DNA of 26,317 nt. Origin: Bacteroidales bacterium (lineage in GTDB: Bacteria; Bacteroidota; Bacteroidia; Bacteroidales; F082). This document shows, one piece after another, positions 8,101-14,761 of the stretch. The notes beneath the pieces were generated by a model. The model was not told where the DNA came from and did no database searches. It was given only the letters and a program-made list of their open reading frames with translations. How positions within the stretch are numbered: the stretch's first letter is position 1; every line of letters starts with the position of its first letter. The position numbers and the translations under genes are program-made. The stretch lies in NCBI GenBank assembly GCA_017508895.1, contig JAFWRA010000297.1, positions 1-26,317 on the forward strand. Reading direction: 5' to 3'.

Positions 8101-8965
8101 CATCAGCTATCTCGAGAACAAGGACAACCCGCTTCCCGCCTACATGGTTGACCTGCTCAGGCAGATTGCCTCGGGCTTCACCGCACGCACCGCCCTTCAG
8201 GCACAGATGGCCCAATACCAACACGACTACAGCCTCGCGGCTGGCGACATCGTGCGCAGCAACCTCGACGACAGCATTGCCAATCCAACGGAGCTCCGCA
8301 CATGGCTCGGCAACATGGGCGACATCGCCTCCGACAGGATGATTGTCGCTTCCTACCTTCAGGAAGGCGACTCCGTCCATGCCTTCGCCCTGGCCAACAT
8401 GCTGCCCGCACTATACGGGCTGCAAGGCAACGCCCTTGCCGACCATGCGGACTACATGCGCCTGATCACACTCCACCAGACCCTCAACAGCGAGAACCGA
8501 AACGTGTCAGGGCTGACGGAGGCCGAGGCTTCGATGGTGGACAGCATTGCCACATACGGAACCGGCACATCCAGGGCAATGGCCGAAGCCATGTTGTCTG
8601 AAATATCGGACGACTACGTGATGACCTACTCTTGCCCGACAATGCCCGATGATGGTGATGGAGGGGACAGGGGCATGGGCAATGCCACGAGCGCTTCCGT
8701 GAACGAAGCCATGGGCTTCACTGTCAGCGTAAGCCCCAACCCGGCCGCCACATGGGCAACGGTGGATTACGCCTTGCCCGCCAAGACATCCAAGGCCACG
8801 GTCACCATTGCCAACACCCTCGGCGTGTCGGTGTTGTCGACCGAGCTGGACGGCAGCCAGGGACAGAAGGTGCTTGACCTGCGCGGCTTGGCTGACGGCG
8901 TCTATGTTTACACCGTCCGCTGCGGAGAGTTGATCCACACCGGAAAACTGGTAGTTACGAAATGA
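5195..8965 (+). CDS. C1A-like peptidase / beta-helix / T9SS sorting protein, split
   Basis: The frame has 1256 codons and is open back to 5138, with GTG 5195 as the only plausible start. Domains: a papain-like C1A domain (about 85-330) with Q117, C122 in ECWAFTA and H242 in GHAMSMVGFG, but KQSY (Q289) where papains have KNSW. Next is an Asp/Cys-rich segment (about 348-400, DVDGDGYYNWG ... CPNCPDEEDCDD), probably calcium-binding. A right-handed parallel beta-helix follows (about 425-850, beginning GGTLTI and ending near NTFDGS), then an alpha-helical region (about 880-1140), then a T9SS type A sorting domain in the last 80 residues (SPNPAATWATVDY ... GVYVYTVRCG). It has no signal peptide of its own. 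G+C is low up to about 6600 and high afterwards. It is probably a surface protease or adhesin; the substrate is unknown. Confidence 0.78.
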   Translation: MTSVSDSVFLSKNLQIVERINAKLSDHKKAWRADTTYLSNLRYRDKKAMFGNDLPNLQGWDYYAYGYYSPLNDTTPPASNNIVKEFDWRTRHGSQNSDSYYYNSDGSGWIPRRRYGQRAAECWAFTAQFTTEALVNLYFNRQINDELSVQDIISCSDAGTWDSGGSVKKALKYIAEEGIVGENCFHFYPRQTIPCESPYKCENPNEIVSISDRSEYFGGEDTIKTNLITKGALACRMKKWGHAMSMVGFGVVKAGDPILYGNFEEGNEHELVVDANSPDIGKPYYIFKQSYADYGYDRSPFCKVIIDANSHNTIMIGNETYTLFTYVDAFSVEVPISSLLYDGLGVACLDVDGDGYYNWGIGPKPATCPNCPDEEDCDDSSPLIGPYNEKYECMVMCNNYVYSSIPEYIIGETLWGSEKYLDHDVIIEDGGTLTIINTIYMGGSTKIIIKPGGKLILDYGALLTGLCDNMWQGIEVWGNSSTHQYETNGSYGQGYLEMRNGATIENAICAVELWRPGHYNTTGGIIHATDATFRNNAKSVHALWYSNYSYINDEQEMPYNSFFHNCSFSIDASYLGTTTFSKHVDMEHVKGISFLGCEFSVNRNIPGVSLWCMGIGAYEAGFTVNSYCENSNVLPCPDEYLIPSSFQGFHRGIHASNDGSAARMFTVSNSRFDNNTCGIYALNTDYAIIVGNDFNVGCGSDCDFGIYADGLSAFCIEENTFHPRATNTGSPYGIVIVNSQGTNDIYRNSFANLRCGNVAVGDNKTSTSGLTYTCNTNSGNAIDFCVLKDGSIGDVASSQGSATMPAGNTFDGSLYHFYNDGNQKITYYYDINDSDQTPATSLLHRVDAFDTRNSNRCLTHYGNGGSVVKSSSEKAALESDYLSAHATYSSLLQLYESRIDGGSTPAQVADINNATSSDMWRLRAQLLGLSPYVSGEVLTTAADRDDVFTDPVLFEILAANPDELKKDTLISYLENKDNPLPAYMVDLLRQIASGFTARTALQAQMAQYQHDYSLAAGDIVRSNLDDSIANPTELRTWLGNMGDIASDRMIVASYLQEGDSVHAFALANMLPALYGLQGNALADHADYMRLITLHQTLNSENRNVSGLTEAEASMVDSIATYGTGTSRAMAEAMLSEISDDYVMTYSCPTMPDDGDGGDRGMGNATSASVNEAMGFTVSVSPNPAATWATVDYALPAKTSKATVTIANTLGVSVLSTELDGSQGQKVLDLRGLADGVYVYTVRCGELIHTGKLVVTK

Positions 8966-9021
8966 ATGTCCCGATGAACGGTTAACACCTCCTAAACCGT
9001 CCCCATCCTTTCCCCACCAGT

Positions 9022-9071
9022 CCCATATTTCCCTGCCGTAAGATATACCCTATCGTGCGGGGAGATATGGG
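9022..9071 (+). other. Imperfect long stem-loop in intergenic region
   Basis: CCCATAT at 9022-9028 pairs with ATATGGG at 9065-9071. Inner pairs are CCG/CGG and GATA/TATC around a short loop. No T-run follows, so it is not a standard intrinsic terminator. It lies in the 242-bp gap between the peptidase gene and the nucleotidase promoter and could be an mRNA 3' end structure. Confidence 0.4.
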
Positions 9072-9155
9072 GTTCGTTGAAAGACCAAGCATATTGTGTT
9101 GCAGAATTCGGATTTGTCTAAGAGTATCTTCTAAGGTAAGAAAGTTTCCGCATCC

Positions 9156-9183
9156 TTTTGCATGCAAAAAATCCCTATCTTTG
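9156..9183 (+). promoter_or_regulatory. -7 promoter element preceded by a 14-bp palindrome
   Basis: TATCTTTG at 9176-9183 is a -7 box 24 bases before ATG 9208. TTTTGCATGCAAAA at 9156-9169 is a perfect palindrome immediately upstream, in the spacer where a repressor or activator could act. The operator role is inference. Confidence 0.55.
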
Positions 9184-9207
9184 CGGCAAATCTATTACAA
9201 TCGACCT

Positions 9208-10659
9208 ATGAACAAAAAGAAATTGTTATTGGTGCTTGCCTTAGTGGCGGTGGTCCTGTATCTCGTCCTTCGCAATCAACCTGAAAGTCAGCCTAAACAA
9301 GCTGAGAACCAAGGTGCTACAGATGAAACGGAAATCACCATCCTGTCGGTCAACGACATGCACGCCAACATCGACATGTTCCCCAAGTTTGCAACGATGG
9401 TCGACAGCCTACGAGCCGTCTATCCCGACCTCCTGCTCTTTTCGGCGGGCGACAACCGCACGGGCAACCCAGTGAACGACCAATACGACCCTGTCAATTA
9501 CCCCATGATTGAGCTGATGAACCGAACAGGCTTCGACCTTACAACGGTAGGCAACCACGAATGGGACGGTGACGTCGACAACTTACACAACGATATCGAA
9601 CGGGCAAATTTTCCATTCCTCTGCGCAAATGTAATCGTTCCCCTAACGCTCGACCTCAATATCAAGCCTTTTGTGACCATGGAGCAACAGGGTGTGAAGA
9701 TGGCCGTGGTGGGTATGATTGAAGTCCGTCACGACGGCATCCCTGGGGCGCATCCTGACAAACTGAAGAAAGTGATCTTCAAACGTCCCGAACAAGTGCT
9801 GCCTGATTACAAATATCTCAGAAACGAGAACGATGTAGTGATACTGCTTTCGCATTGCGGCTTTGAGGACGACATGGAACTGGCTCAATCCAATCCTTGG
9901 GTGGATGTCATCCTTGGCGGGCATAGCCATACGCTTATAGAGTATCCTTCTGAGACCAATGGCGTTTTGATTACCCAGTCAGGGTCGCATCTGAAATATG
10001 CCACTTTGGTGAAGTTGAGAGTGAAGAACCATAAAGTCGTTGGTAAGGAGGCCATGGTGCTGGATGTCAACAAAGTGCGCAAGGAAAAACCCGAGATTAA
10101 GAAGTTGTTGAACGAATTCAATGACGCGCCTGTCTTGAATGAGCCTATTGCGATGGCGAAGACCAAATTTGAGACGCCTGAAGAAGTGGGTTGCATGATG
10201 ACTGATGCTTTTCGCGAAATGACGGGTGCCGACTTCGCCTTCCAAAATACGGGTGGAGTGCGTGTCAACTACTTGAAGCAAGGCCCGATTACCGTGAAGG
10301 ACGTTTACAGCATCGACCCGTTCAACAACGAGGTGGTTGTTTATCAGATGACTGGCGCTCAGGTGAAGAAGTTCATCCTTAATTCCTACAGAAAAAACGG
10401 CGGCTTTCCTTCCTACGTTTCGGGCATGACCTATACGGTGAGCGACGATGGTAGAAGCGTGTGGGTCAACATGGATGGGGCGAATTTCTCCACAAACAAG
10501 GTATATAAAGTGGCATTCAACAGCTATATGGCCTCAACGGTTAATATTGAAAGTGAGGATGAAGGCCGGAGCATGTTCAAGACCTCCGAGGAAATGATAA
10601 TTGATTTTTTGCGCAAACACAAAGAGGTTGACTATCAGGGTGTAGTTAGAACAAAATAA
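9208..10659 (+). CDS. 5'-nucleotidase/UshA-type metallophosphoesterase, membrane anchored
   Basis: This is a 483-residue protein. The N-terminus has a basic start and a hydrophobic stretch (LLLVLALVAVVLYLVL) with no lipobox or clear cleavage site, so it is probably anchored with the enzyme facing the periplasm. The calcineurin-like metal-binding motifs are present: N49-D50-M51-H52 (usually NDxH), SAGDN, G115-N116-H117-E118, LLSHCG and GGHSH (H239, H241). The C-terminal half is the 5'-nucleotidase substrate-binding domain (NTGGVRVN, then YSIDPFNNEVVVYQMTG). The family hydrolyses nucleoside monophosphates or related phosphoesters; the exact substrate is not clear. Length fits a short UshA-like enzyme with both domains in one chain. 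ATG 9208 follows a -7 box at 9176. Confidence 0.85.
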   Translation: MNKKKLLLVLALVAVVLYLVLRNQPESQPKQAENQGATDETEITILSVNDMHANIDMFPKFATMVDSLRAVYPDLLLFSAGDNRTGNPVNDQYDPVNYPMIELMNRTGFDLTTVGNHEWDGDVDNLHNDIERANFPFLCANVIVPLTLDLNIKPFVTMEQQGVKMAVVGMIEVRHDGIPGAHPDKLKKVIFKRPEQVLPDYKYLRNENDVVILLSHCGFEDDMELAQSNPWVDVILGGHSHTLIEYPSETNGVLITQSGSHLKYATLVKLRVKNHKVVGKEAMVLDVNKVRKEKPEIKKLLNEFNDAPVLNEPIAMAKTKFETPEEVGCMMTDAFREMTGADFAFQNTGGVRVNYLKQGPITVKDVYSIDPFNNEVVVYQMTGAQVKKFILNSYRKNGGFPSYVSGMTYTVSDDGRSVWVNMDGANFSTNKVYKVAFNSYMASTVNIESEDEGRSMFKTSEEMIIDFLRKHKEVDYQGVVRTK

Positions 10660-10666
10660 AATTCTG

Positions 10667-10699
10667 TTTGCAGGATAGAATGAGTTTTTGTAATTTTGC
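10667..10699 (+). promoter_or_regulatory. Complete Bacteroidota promoter
   Basis: TTTG at 10667-10670, a 20-bp spacer, then TAATTTTG at 10691-10698 matches the full consensus. It begins 7 bases after the nucleotidase stop and drives the epimerase gene at 10733, which is therefore transcribed independently. Confidence 0.75.
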
Positions 10700-10732
10700 A
10701 GCCCAATTTTAGAAGAATAGAAATCGAAAAAG

Positions 10733-11878
10733 ATGAAAAAAGCATTATCGATTTTTGCAATGGCTTTATTGTTAGTCAGTTGCGGACCTAAGAAGAAAGA
10801 AGTCAAGTTGATTCCTACCGAAAACTTCAATATGATTGTTGATGGCAAGAACGTTTCTCTTTATACCTTACACAATGGATTTTTGACGATGCAGGTCACC
10901 AATTATGGTGGGCGTGTGGTTTCCCTCTGGATGCCTGACTGCAACAATAGCTATGAAGACATCGTTCTTGGCTACGACCATATCAACAAGTATGTGAATA
11001 ACGACGGTGAACGCTATCTTGGTGCCGTGGTGGGGCGTTGTGCCAACCGCATTTCCAAGGGCACTTTTTCCTTGAATGGTGTTGCGTATCAATTGACAAA
11101 GAATGATGGAGAGAACACACTTCATGGCGGTCTTGTCGGTGCCGACAGCCGCGTTTGGGATGTGGTTTCGGTTAACGACAGCGTGCTTCAGATGCACACC
11201 GTGTTTGCCGATGGCGAAGACGGTTTCCCAGGCAATCTCGATGTGACCATGAGCTACACCTTGACGCACGACAACCAGTTCCAGATTCGTTATGCCGCCA
11301 CCACCGACAGCACTACGCTTTGCAACTTCTCGCACCACTCCTTCTTCAACCTGAAAGGCGAGGGCAATGGGAATATTCTCGACCACGAGCTTCAAATCAA
11401 CTCACGCTACATGACTACCATCAATGACCAGCTGATTCCTGATGGCAAGTTTTTGGGTGTGAAGAATACGCCTTTCGATTTCCGTGAGAAGCATCGCATT
11501 GGTGAGAACATCGCCGCCGATGATGAGCAACTCAGATACGCCAAGGGCTACGACCACAACTGGATTGTCGACAAGAATGACCCCAAGGCCTACACTTGGG
11601 ATGCCACGTTGACCGACCCGACAAGCGGCCGCGAGATGCAGGTTTGGAGCGACCAGGTGGGACTGCAGTTCTATAGTGGTAACTTCTTCAACGGTAAGGG
11701 CACAGGTAAGTGTGGCAAGCCATTGAACTTCCGTGAAGGTCTGGCTTTGGAGACCCAGTTCTTCCCTGATGCCATCAACCATGAGAGCTTGACTCCCGTC
11801 CCGGTGCTGAATCCTGGCGAGGAATACCGCCAGCTTTGCATTTATAAGTTTGCAGTGCTGCCCAAGGAGAAGAAATGA
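10733..11878 (+). CDS. Aldose 1-epimerase (galactose mutarotase), lipoprotein
   Basis: This is a 381-residue protein that interconverts alpha and beta anomers of aldoses such as galactose or glucose. The residues matching the GalM active site are all present: H131 (ENTLHGG), H202 (HHSFFNL), D274 (GYDHNW) and the catalytic base E340 (LALETQFFPD). The N-terminus is a lipoprotein signal (MKKALSIFAMALLLVSC, lipobox LVSC), so the enzyme is periplasmic or outer-membrane bound rather than cytosolic; this is common for Bacteroidota sugar mutarotases. It has its own promoter at 10667 and a terminator at 11900, making it a single-gene unit. No other sugar-utilisation gene is nearby. Confidence 0.92.
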   Translation: MKKALSIFAMALLLVSCGPKKKEVKLIPTENFNMIVDGKNVSLYTLHNGFLTMQVTNYGGRVVSLWMPDCNNSYEDIVLGYDHINKYVNNDGERYLGAVVGRCANRISKGTFSLNGVAYQLTKNDGENTLHGGLVGADSRVWDVVSVNDSVLQMHTVFADGEDGFPGNLDVTMSYTLTHDNQFQIRYAATTDSTTLCNFSHHSFFNLKGEGNGNILDHELQINSRYMTTINDQLIPDGKFLGVKNTPFDFREKHRIGENIAADDEQLRYAKGYDHNWIVDKNDPKAYTWDATLTDPTSGREMQVWSDQVGLQFYSGNFFNGKGTGKCGKPLNFREGLALETQFFPDAINHESLTPVPVLNPGEEYRQLCIYKFAVLPKEKK

Positions 11879-11899
11879 CACCTAATTGATAAAAAGTTG

Positions 11900-11938
11900 A
11901 AGCCTCGTGTCTGATGATGCGAGGCTTTTCTTATTTTT
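11900..11938 (+). terminator. Intrinsic terminator of the epimerase gene
   Basis: AAGCCTCG (11900-11907) and CGAGGCTT (11920-11927) form an 8-bp stem with a 12-base loop, followed by a T-rich tract (TTCTTATTTTT). The T tract also holds the -7 box of the next gene. Confidence 0.7.
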
Positions 11939-11940
11939 GC
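11932..11940 (+). promoter_or_regulatory. -7 promoter element for the VOC/ABC-F operon
   Basis: TATTTTTGC fits TAnnTTTGC and lies 20 bases before ATG 11960. It overlaps the T tract of the terminator at 11900, so termination of one unit and initiation of the next share sequence. No clear -33 box is seen. Confidence 0.55.
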
Positions 11941-11959
11941 GGTATCAAAACTTAGAGTT

Positions 11960-12424
11960 ATGCTGAAATTCAAATGTCCACTATTGGTGGTTACCGACAT
12001 GGAGAAAGCCATCACATTCTACGAAGAGGTGATTGGCGACCGCGTTGCCTTCAACTTTGGAGAGAACGTCCAATTTGAAGGAGGTTTCGCCCTGCAAGAG
12101 GTGAAGAAATGGAAGGCGATGATCCATACGAATACGGTCCGAAGGAAGTCGAATAATGCCGAGTTGTATTTCGAGGAGAAGGACTTCGACAAGTTCCTTG
12201 AATACCTGAAGGAGTTCCCTGAGATAAAGTATGTCCATCCTGTTGAGGAAGCGCCTTGGGGTCAACGCATTGTTCGTTTCTATGACCCTGACTTCCATAT
12301 CATCGAAGTCGGTGAGCCTATGGATGCCGTCATCAAGCGGTTGTTTGAATCGGGCATGACGGTGGAGCAGGTCTCGGAGAAATCGCAATATCCTATCGAG
12401 TACGTCAAGCGTTTCGCGAAATGA
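11960..12424 (+). CDS. VOC (glyoxalase/bleomycin-resistance fold) protein
   Basis: This is a 154-residue cytosolic protein. It has the typical VOC beta-alpha-beta-beta-beta layout: CPLLVVTDMEKAITFYEEVIG at the start, GFALQE in the middle and RFYDPDFHIIEVGEP (about 107-121), where the glutamate is a usual metal ligand. The family includes glyoxalases, dioxygenases and antibiotic-binding proteins, and this one cannot be assigned to a reaction. The last 30 residues (MTVEQVSEKSQYPIEYVKRF) are an added helical tail. The stop overlaps the ABC-F start by ATGA (12421-12424), so the two are likely translated together and may share a stress or resistance role. Confidence 0.8.
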   Translation: MLKFKCPLLVVTDMEKAITFYEEVIGDRVAFNFGENVQFEGGFALQEVKKWKAMIHTNTVRRKSNNAELYFEEKDFDKFLEYLKEFPEIKYVHPVEEAPWGQRIVRFYDPDFHIIEVGEPMDAVIKRLFESGMTVEQVSEKSQYPIEYVKRFAK

Positions 12425-14181
12425 ACTATCTGTCGGTCAATGCGATATCCAAGTCGTACGGCATCAAGATGCTGTTCGAAGATGTTACCTTTGGCATCGA
12501 GAAAGGCGACAAGACGGCCCTGATTGCCACCAACGGCTCGGGAAAGTCGACGATGCTGAAGATTCTGGTAGGGCAGGAGTCGCCCGACTCGGGAACCATC
12601 ACCTATGCCAACGACATCAAAATCGGCTACTTGGAGCAACTGCCTGTGTATCCTTCTGGGACGCGCATTTCGGATTTGTTGGCCGACCTCAACGATGAAC
12701 AACACCTCAAGGCACGGCAATATCTGACCCGTTTTGCCATCACCAACTTGGAGCAGTCGGTTGACGAGCTCTCAGGTGGTCAGGTGAAGCGTTTGGCTTT
12801 GGCTTTGGTATTGCTGCATGAGCCTGACTTCCTGATTCTTGACGAGCCTACCAACCACCTCGATGTGGAGATGGTGGAATGGTTGGAAAAGTTCCTCACC
12901 CAGTCGAGCATGACCCTGCTCATGGTGACCCACGATCGCTATTTCCTTGACCGTGTGTGCAATAAGATCTTTGAGCTCTACCAAGGCGTGATGTACACCC
13001 ACAACGGCAACTTCGACTATTACGTGCAAAAGAGTCGCGAACGCGAGGAGGTGAAACGCGCCACTGCCGAGCGCAACAGCCAGCTGCTGAAATACGAACT
13101 GGAATGGATGCGCAGCACGCCACAAGCCCGCACAGGCAAGTCGAAGAGCCGCATCGATGCGTTTTACGACCTGAAAGAACGCGCAAAATACCAGGAACAG
13201 GACGAACGCCTTGAGTTCGGTTTGCAGATGCAGCGTCTTGGGGGCAAGATATTGGAACTCAGCAATGTGTCGAAGTCGTTTGGCGACTTGACGGTGCTTA
13301 AGGACTTCGACTATGTCTTCAAGCGTGGCGAGCGCATCGGCTTGATTGGCAAGAACGGGGTGGGGAAGTCCACCTTCCTCAACCTCATCACCGGAGCAAT
13401 TCAGCCCGACAAAGGAAGGGTGAAAACGGGTGAGACCGTGACTTACGGCTACTACAGGCAGGAAGGCATACAGTTTGACGAAAGCAAGACGGTGATTAGC
13501 ACCGTGCGCGACATTGCTGAGGTGATGACCTACGGCAAGGACAAAGTTTATACTGCTGACCAATTGTTGGCGCATTTCATGTTCCCTTACAAGATGCACC
13601 GTCAGCCCGTGGCTCTGCTTAGTGGTGGCGAGAAACGGAGACTTTATCTGCTGACCATTTTGGTTCAAAATCCCAACTTCCTCATCCTCGACGAGCCCAC
13701 CAACGACTTGGACCTGTTGACGTTGCAGAAACTGGAAGACTTCTTGCAAGGCTACAAAGGATGCCTTTTAGTGGTCTCGCACGACCGTTTCTTCATGGAC
13801 CAAGTCGTTGACCAGCTCTTTGTCTTCCAAGGCGATGGCATGGTGAAAGGTTTCATGGGCAACTACAGCCAGTATAAAGACTATCTCGATGCCAAACTAA
13901 AAGAGGAGCGCAAGGAGAAATCGGCGCAGAAGAAAGAAGAGCCCAAGCCTGTAAAGCAACGTGAAAAGGTGAAGCGTTCATTCAAGGAACAGCGTGAATA
14001 CGAGATGCTTGCGCAAGAGATGGAAGCACTTGAGAAGGAGAAACAAAGTCTAACCGAAGCCTTAAACAACGAGACCGATTACCAGAAACTGAATGAAATG
14101 GGCAACCGCTTGCAGGAAATTAAGGACTTGATGGACGAGAAAGAGCTACGTTGGCTCGAATTGGATGAAATTGGAGGATAA
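12421..14181 (+). CDS. ABC-F family ATPase, Uup-like
   Basis: This 586-residue cytosolic protein has two ABC ATPase domains and no membrane segments. Domain 1 has a Walker A at residues 36-44 (ATNGSGKST, first glycine replaced by alanine), signature LSGGQ and Walker B FLILDEPTNHLD. Domain 2 has Walker A GKNGVGKST, signature LSGGE and FLILDEPTNDLD. The linker between them (about 215-270) is charged, as in ABC-F factors that act on the ribosome. The C-terminal 90 residues are a K/E-rich stretch and coiled coil, as in Uup. ABC-F proteins relieve ribosome stalling or protect against ribosome-targeting antibiotics; Uup is also linked to branched DNA intermediates. It overlaps the VOC gene and is 12 bp from the next lipoprotein gene. 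Confidence 0.9.
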   Translation: MNYLSVNAISKSYGIKMLFEDVTFGIEKGDKTALIATNGSGKSTMLKILVGQESPDSGTITYANDIKIGYLEQLPVYPSGTRISDLLADLNDEQHLKARQYLTRFAITNLEQSVDELSGGQVKRLALALVLLHEPDFLILDEPTNHLDVEMVEWLEKFLTQSSMTLLMVTHDRYFLDRVCNKIFELYQGVMYTHNGNFDYYVQKSREREEVKRATAERNSQLLKYELEWMRSTPQARTGKSKSRIDAFYDLKERAKYQEQDERLEFGLQMQRLGGKILELSNVSKSFGDLTVLKDFDYVFKRGERIGLIGKNGVGKSTFLNLITGAIQPDKGRVKTGETVTYGYYRQEGIQFDESKTVISTVRDIAEVMTYGKDKVYTADQLLAHFMFPYKMHRQPVALLSGGEKRRLYLLTILVQNPNFLILDEPTNDLDLLTLQKLEDFLQGYKGCLLVVSHDRFFMDQVVDQLFVFQGDGMVKGFMGNYSQYKDYLDAKLKEERKEKSAQKKEEPKPVKQREKVKRSFKEQREYEMLAQEMEALEKEKQSLTEALNNETDYQKLNEMGNRLQEIKDLMDEKELRWLELDEIGG

Positions 14182-14193
14182 CAACTTAATGCT

Positions 14194-14625
14194 ATGAAGA
14201 TCAAAAACATAATTGTTGCATTGACCCTATGCCTGGGTCTGGCCGCTTGCGTTCCCCCTGAGACAAACTATGAGGTAGCCTTTGTTTATCTTGACAACGA
14301 CGATGGCGTTAACTTTTTCTCCCAAGGTGACGTGAACATCGTTGCTGACAATAACTTTAACATTACGAACGCGGGTTCGGACCAGGTGGAATTTGCCTTT
14401 GTGAAGGATTTGGTGTACCGTCTGAGCATGGTCGACAAGATTCCTCAGGATGGCTGGACACAAACCATCGAGCATATCAACCTGCAGGACGGTTATGTAG
14501 GTCGCCTGCTATTGGACGACGGCACCTACGAATACTGCCGCTTCTGCGTCCACACCATCGACTACGATATGCATGCAGACCAGTTTATTCTGTTTAAGTA
14601 TCAGAGTAATTTCACGGTGAAGTAG
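14194..14625 (+). CDS. Small lipoprotein of unknown function
   Basis: This is a 143-residue protein with a clear lipoprotein signal (MKIKNIIVALTLCLGLAAC, lipobox LAAC). The mature part appears beta-rich and acidic, with two cysteines (YCRFCVH) that could form a disulfide or bind metal. I recognise no family. It starts 12 bp after the ABC-F stop without an evident promoter, so it is probably the third gene of that operon. No terminator is visible after it. Confidence 0.7.
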   Translation: MKIKNIIVALTLCLGLAACVPPETNYEVAFVYLDNDDGVNFFSQGDVNIVADNNFNITNAGSDQVEFAFVKDLVYRLSMVDKIPQDGWTQTIEHINLQDGYVGRLLLDDGTYEYCRFCVHTIDYDMHADQFILFKYQSNFTVK

Positions 14626-14657
14626 TCTTTTTAATTCCTTATTTACAATAATATATC

Positions 14658-14705
14658 CGACAGCAAACGACAACAAACGACTACTGTCGACAACAAACGT
14701 TTGTT
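14658..14705 (+). repeat. Phased 10-bp direct repeats ending in a 14-bp palindrome
   Basis: CGACAGCAAA (14658-14667), CGACAACAAA (14668-14677) and CGACAACAAA (14688-14697) sit on a 10-bp register, i.e. the same face of the helix. The last runs into AACAAACGTTTGTT (14692-14705), a perfect palindrome. The array ends 26 bp before the -7 box of the ORF6N gene and may be its operator. Confidence 0.6.
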
Positions 14706-14731
14706 CAACGGTTTTTTCTTGACAAGGTTTG

Positions 14732-14740
14732 CATCTTTGC
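14732..14740 (+). promoter_or_regulatory. -7-like promoter element for the ORF6N gene
   Basis: CATCTTTGC is one base from TAnnTTTGC and lies 21 bases before ATG 14762. The GTG/ATG-less extension upstream to 14729 overlaps this element, supporting ATG 14762 as the start. Confidence 0.5.
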
Positions 14741-14761
14741 GGTATTAAAACTAATAATAAT

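Noticed and set aside
7070..8380. Long open frame of 436 codons on the minus strand inside the beta-helix gene
   Set aside because: It lies entirely antisense to a well supported gene in its G+C-rich part, where stop codons are rare by composition. Its translation is repetitive in V, G and A with no domain and no start signals.
9022..9071. Intrinsic terminator after the peptidase gene
   Set aside because: The stem-loop is long but imperfect and has no T-run after it; kept only as a stem-loop.
12772..13749. Open frame of 325 codons on the minus strand within the ABC-F gene
   Set aside because: It is antisense to conserved ATPase motifs; low complexity (H, Q, V, L) and no promoter.
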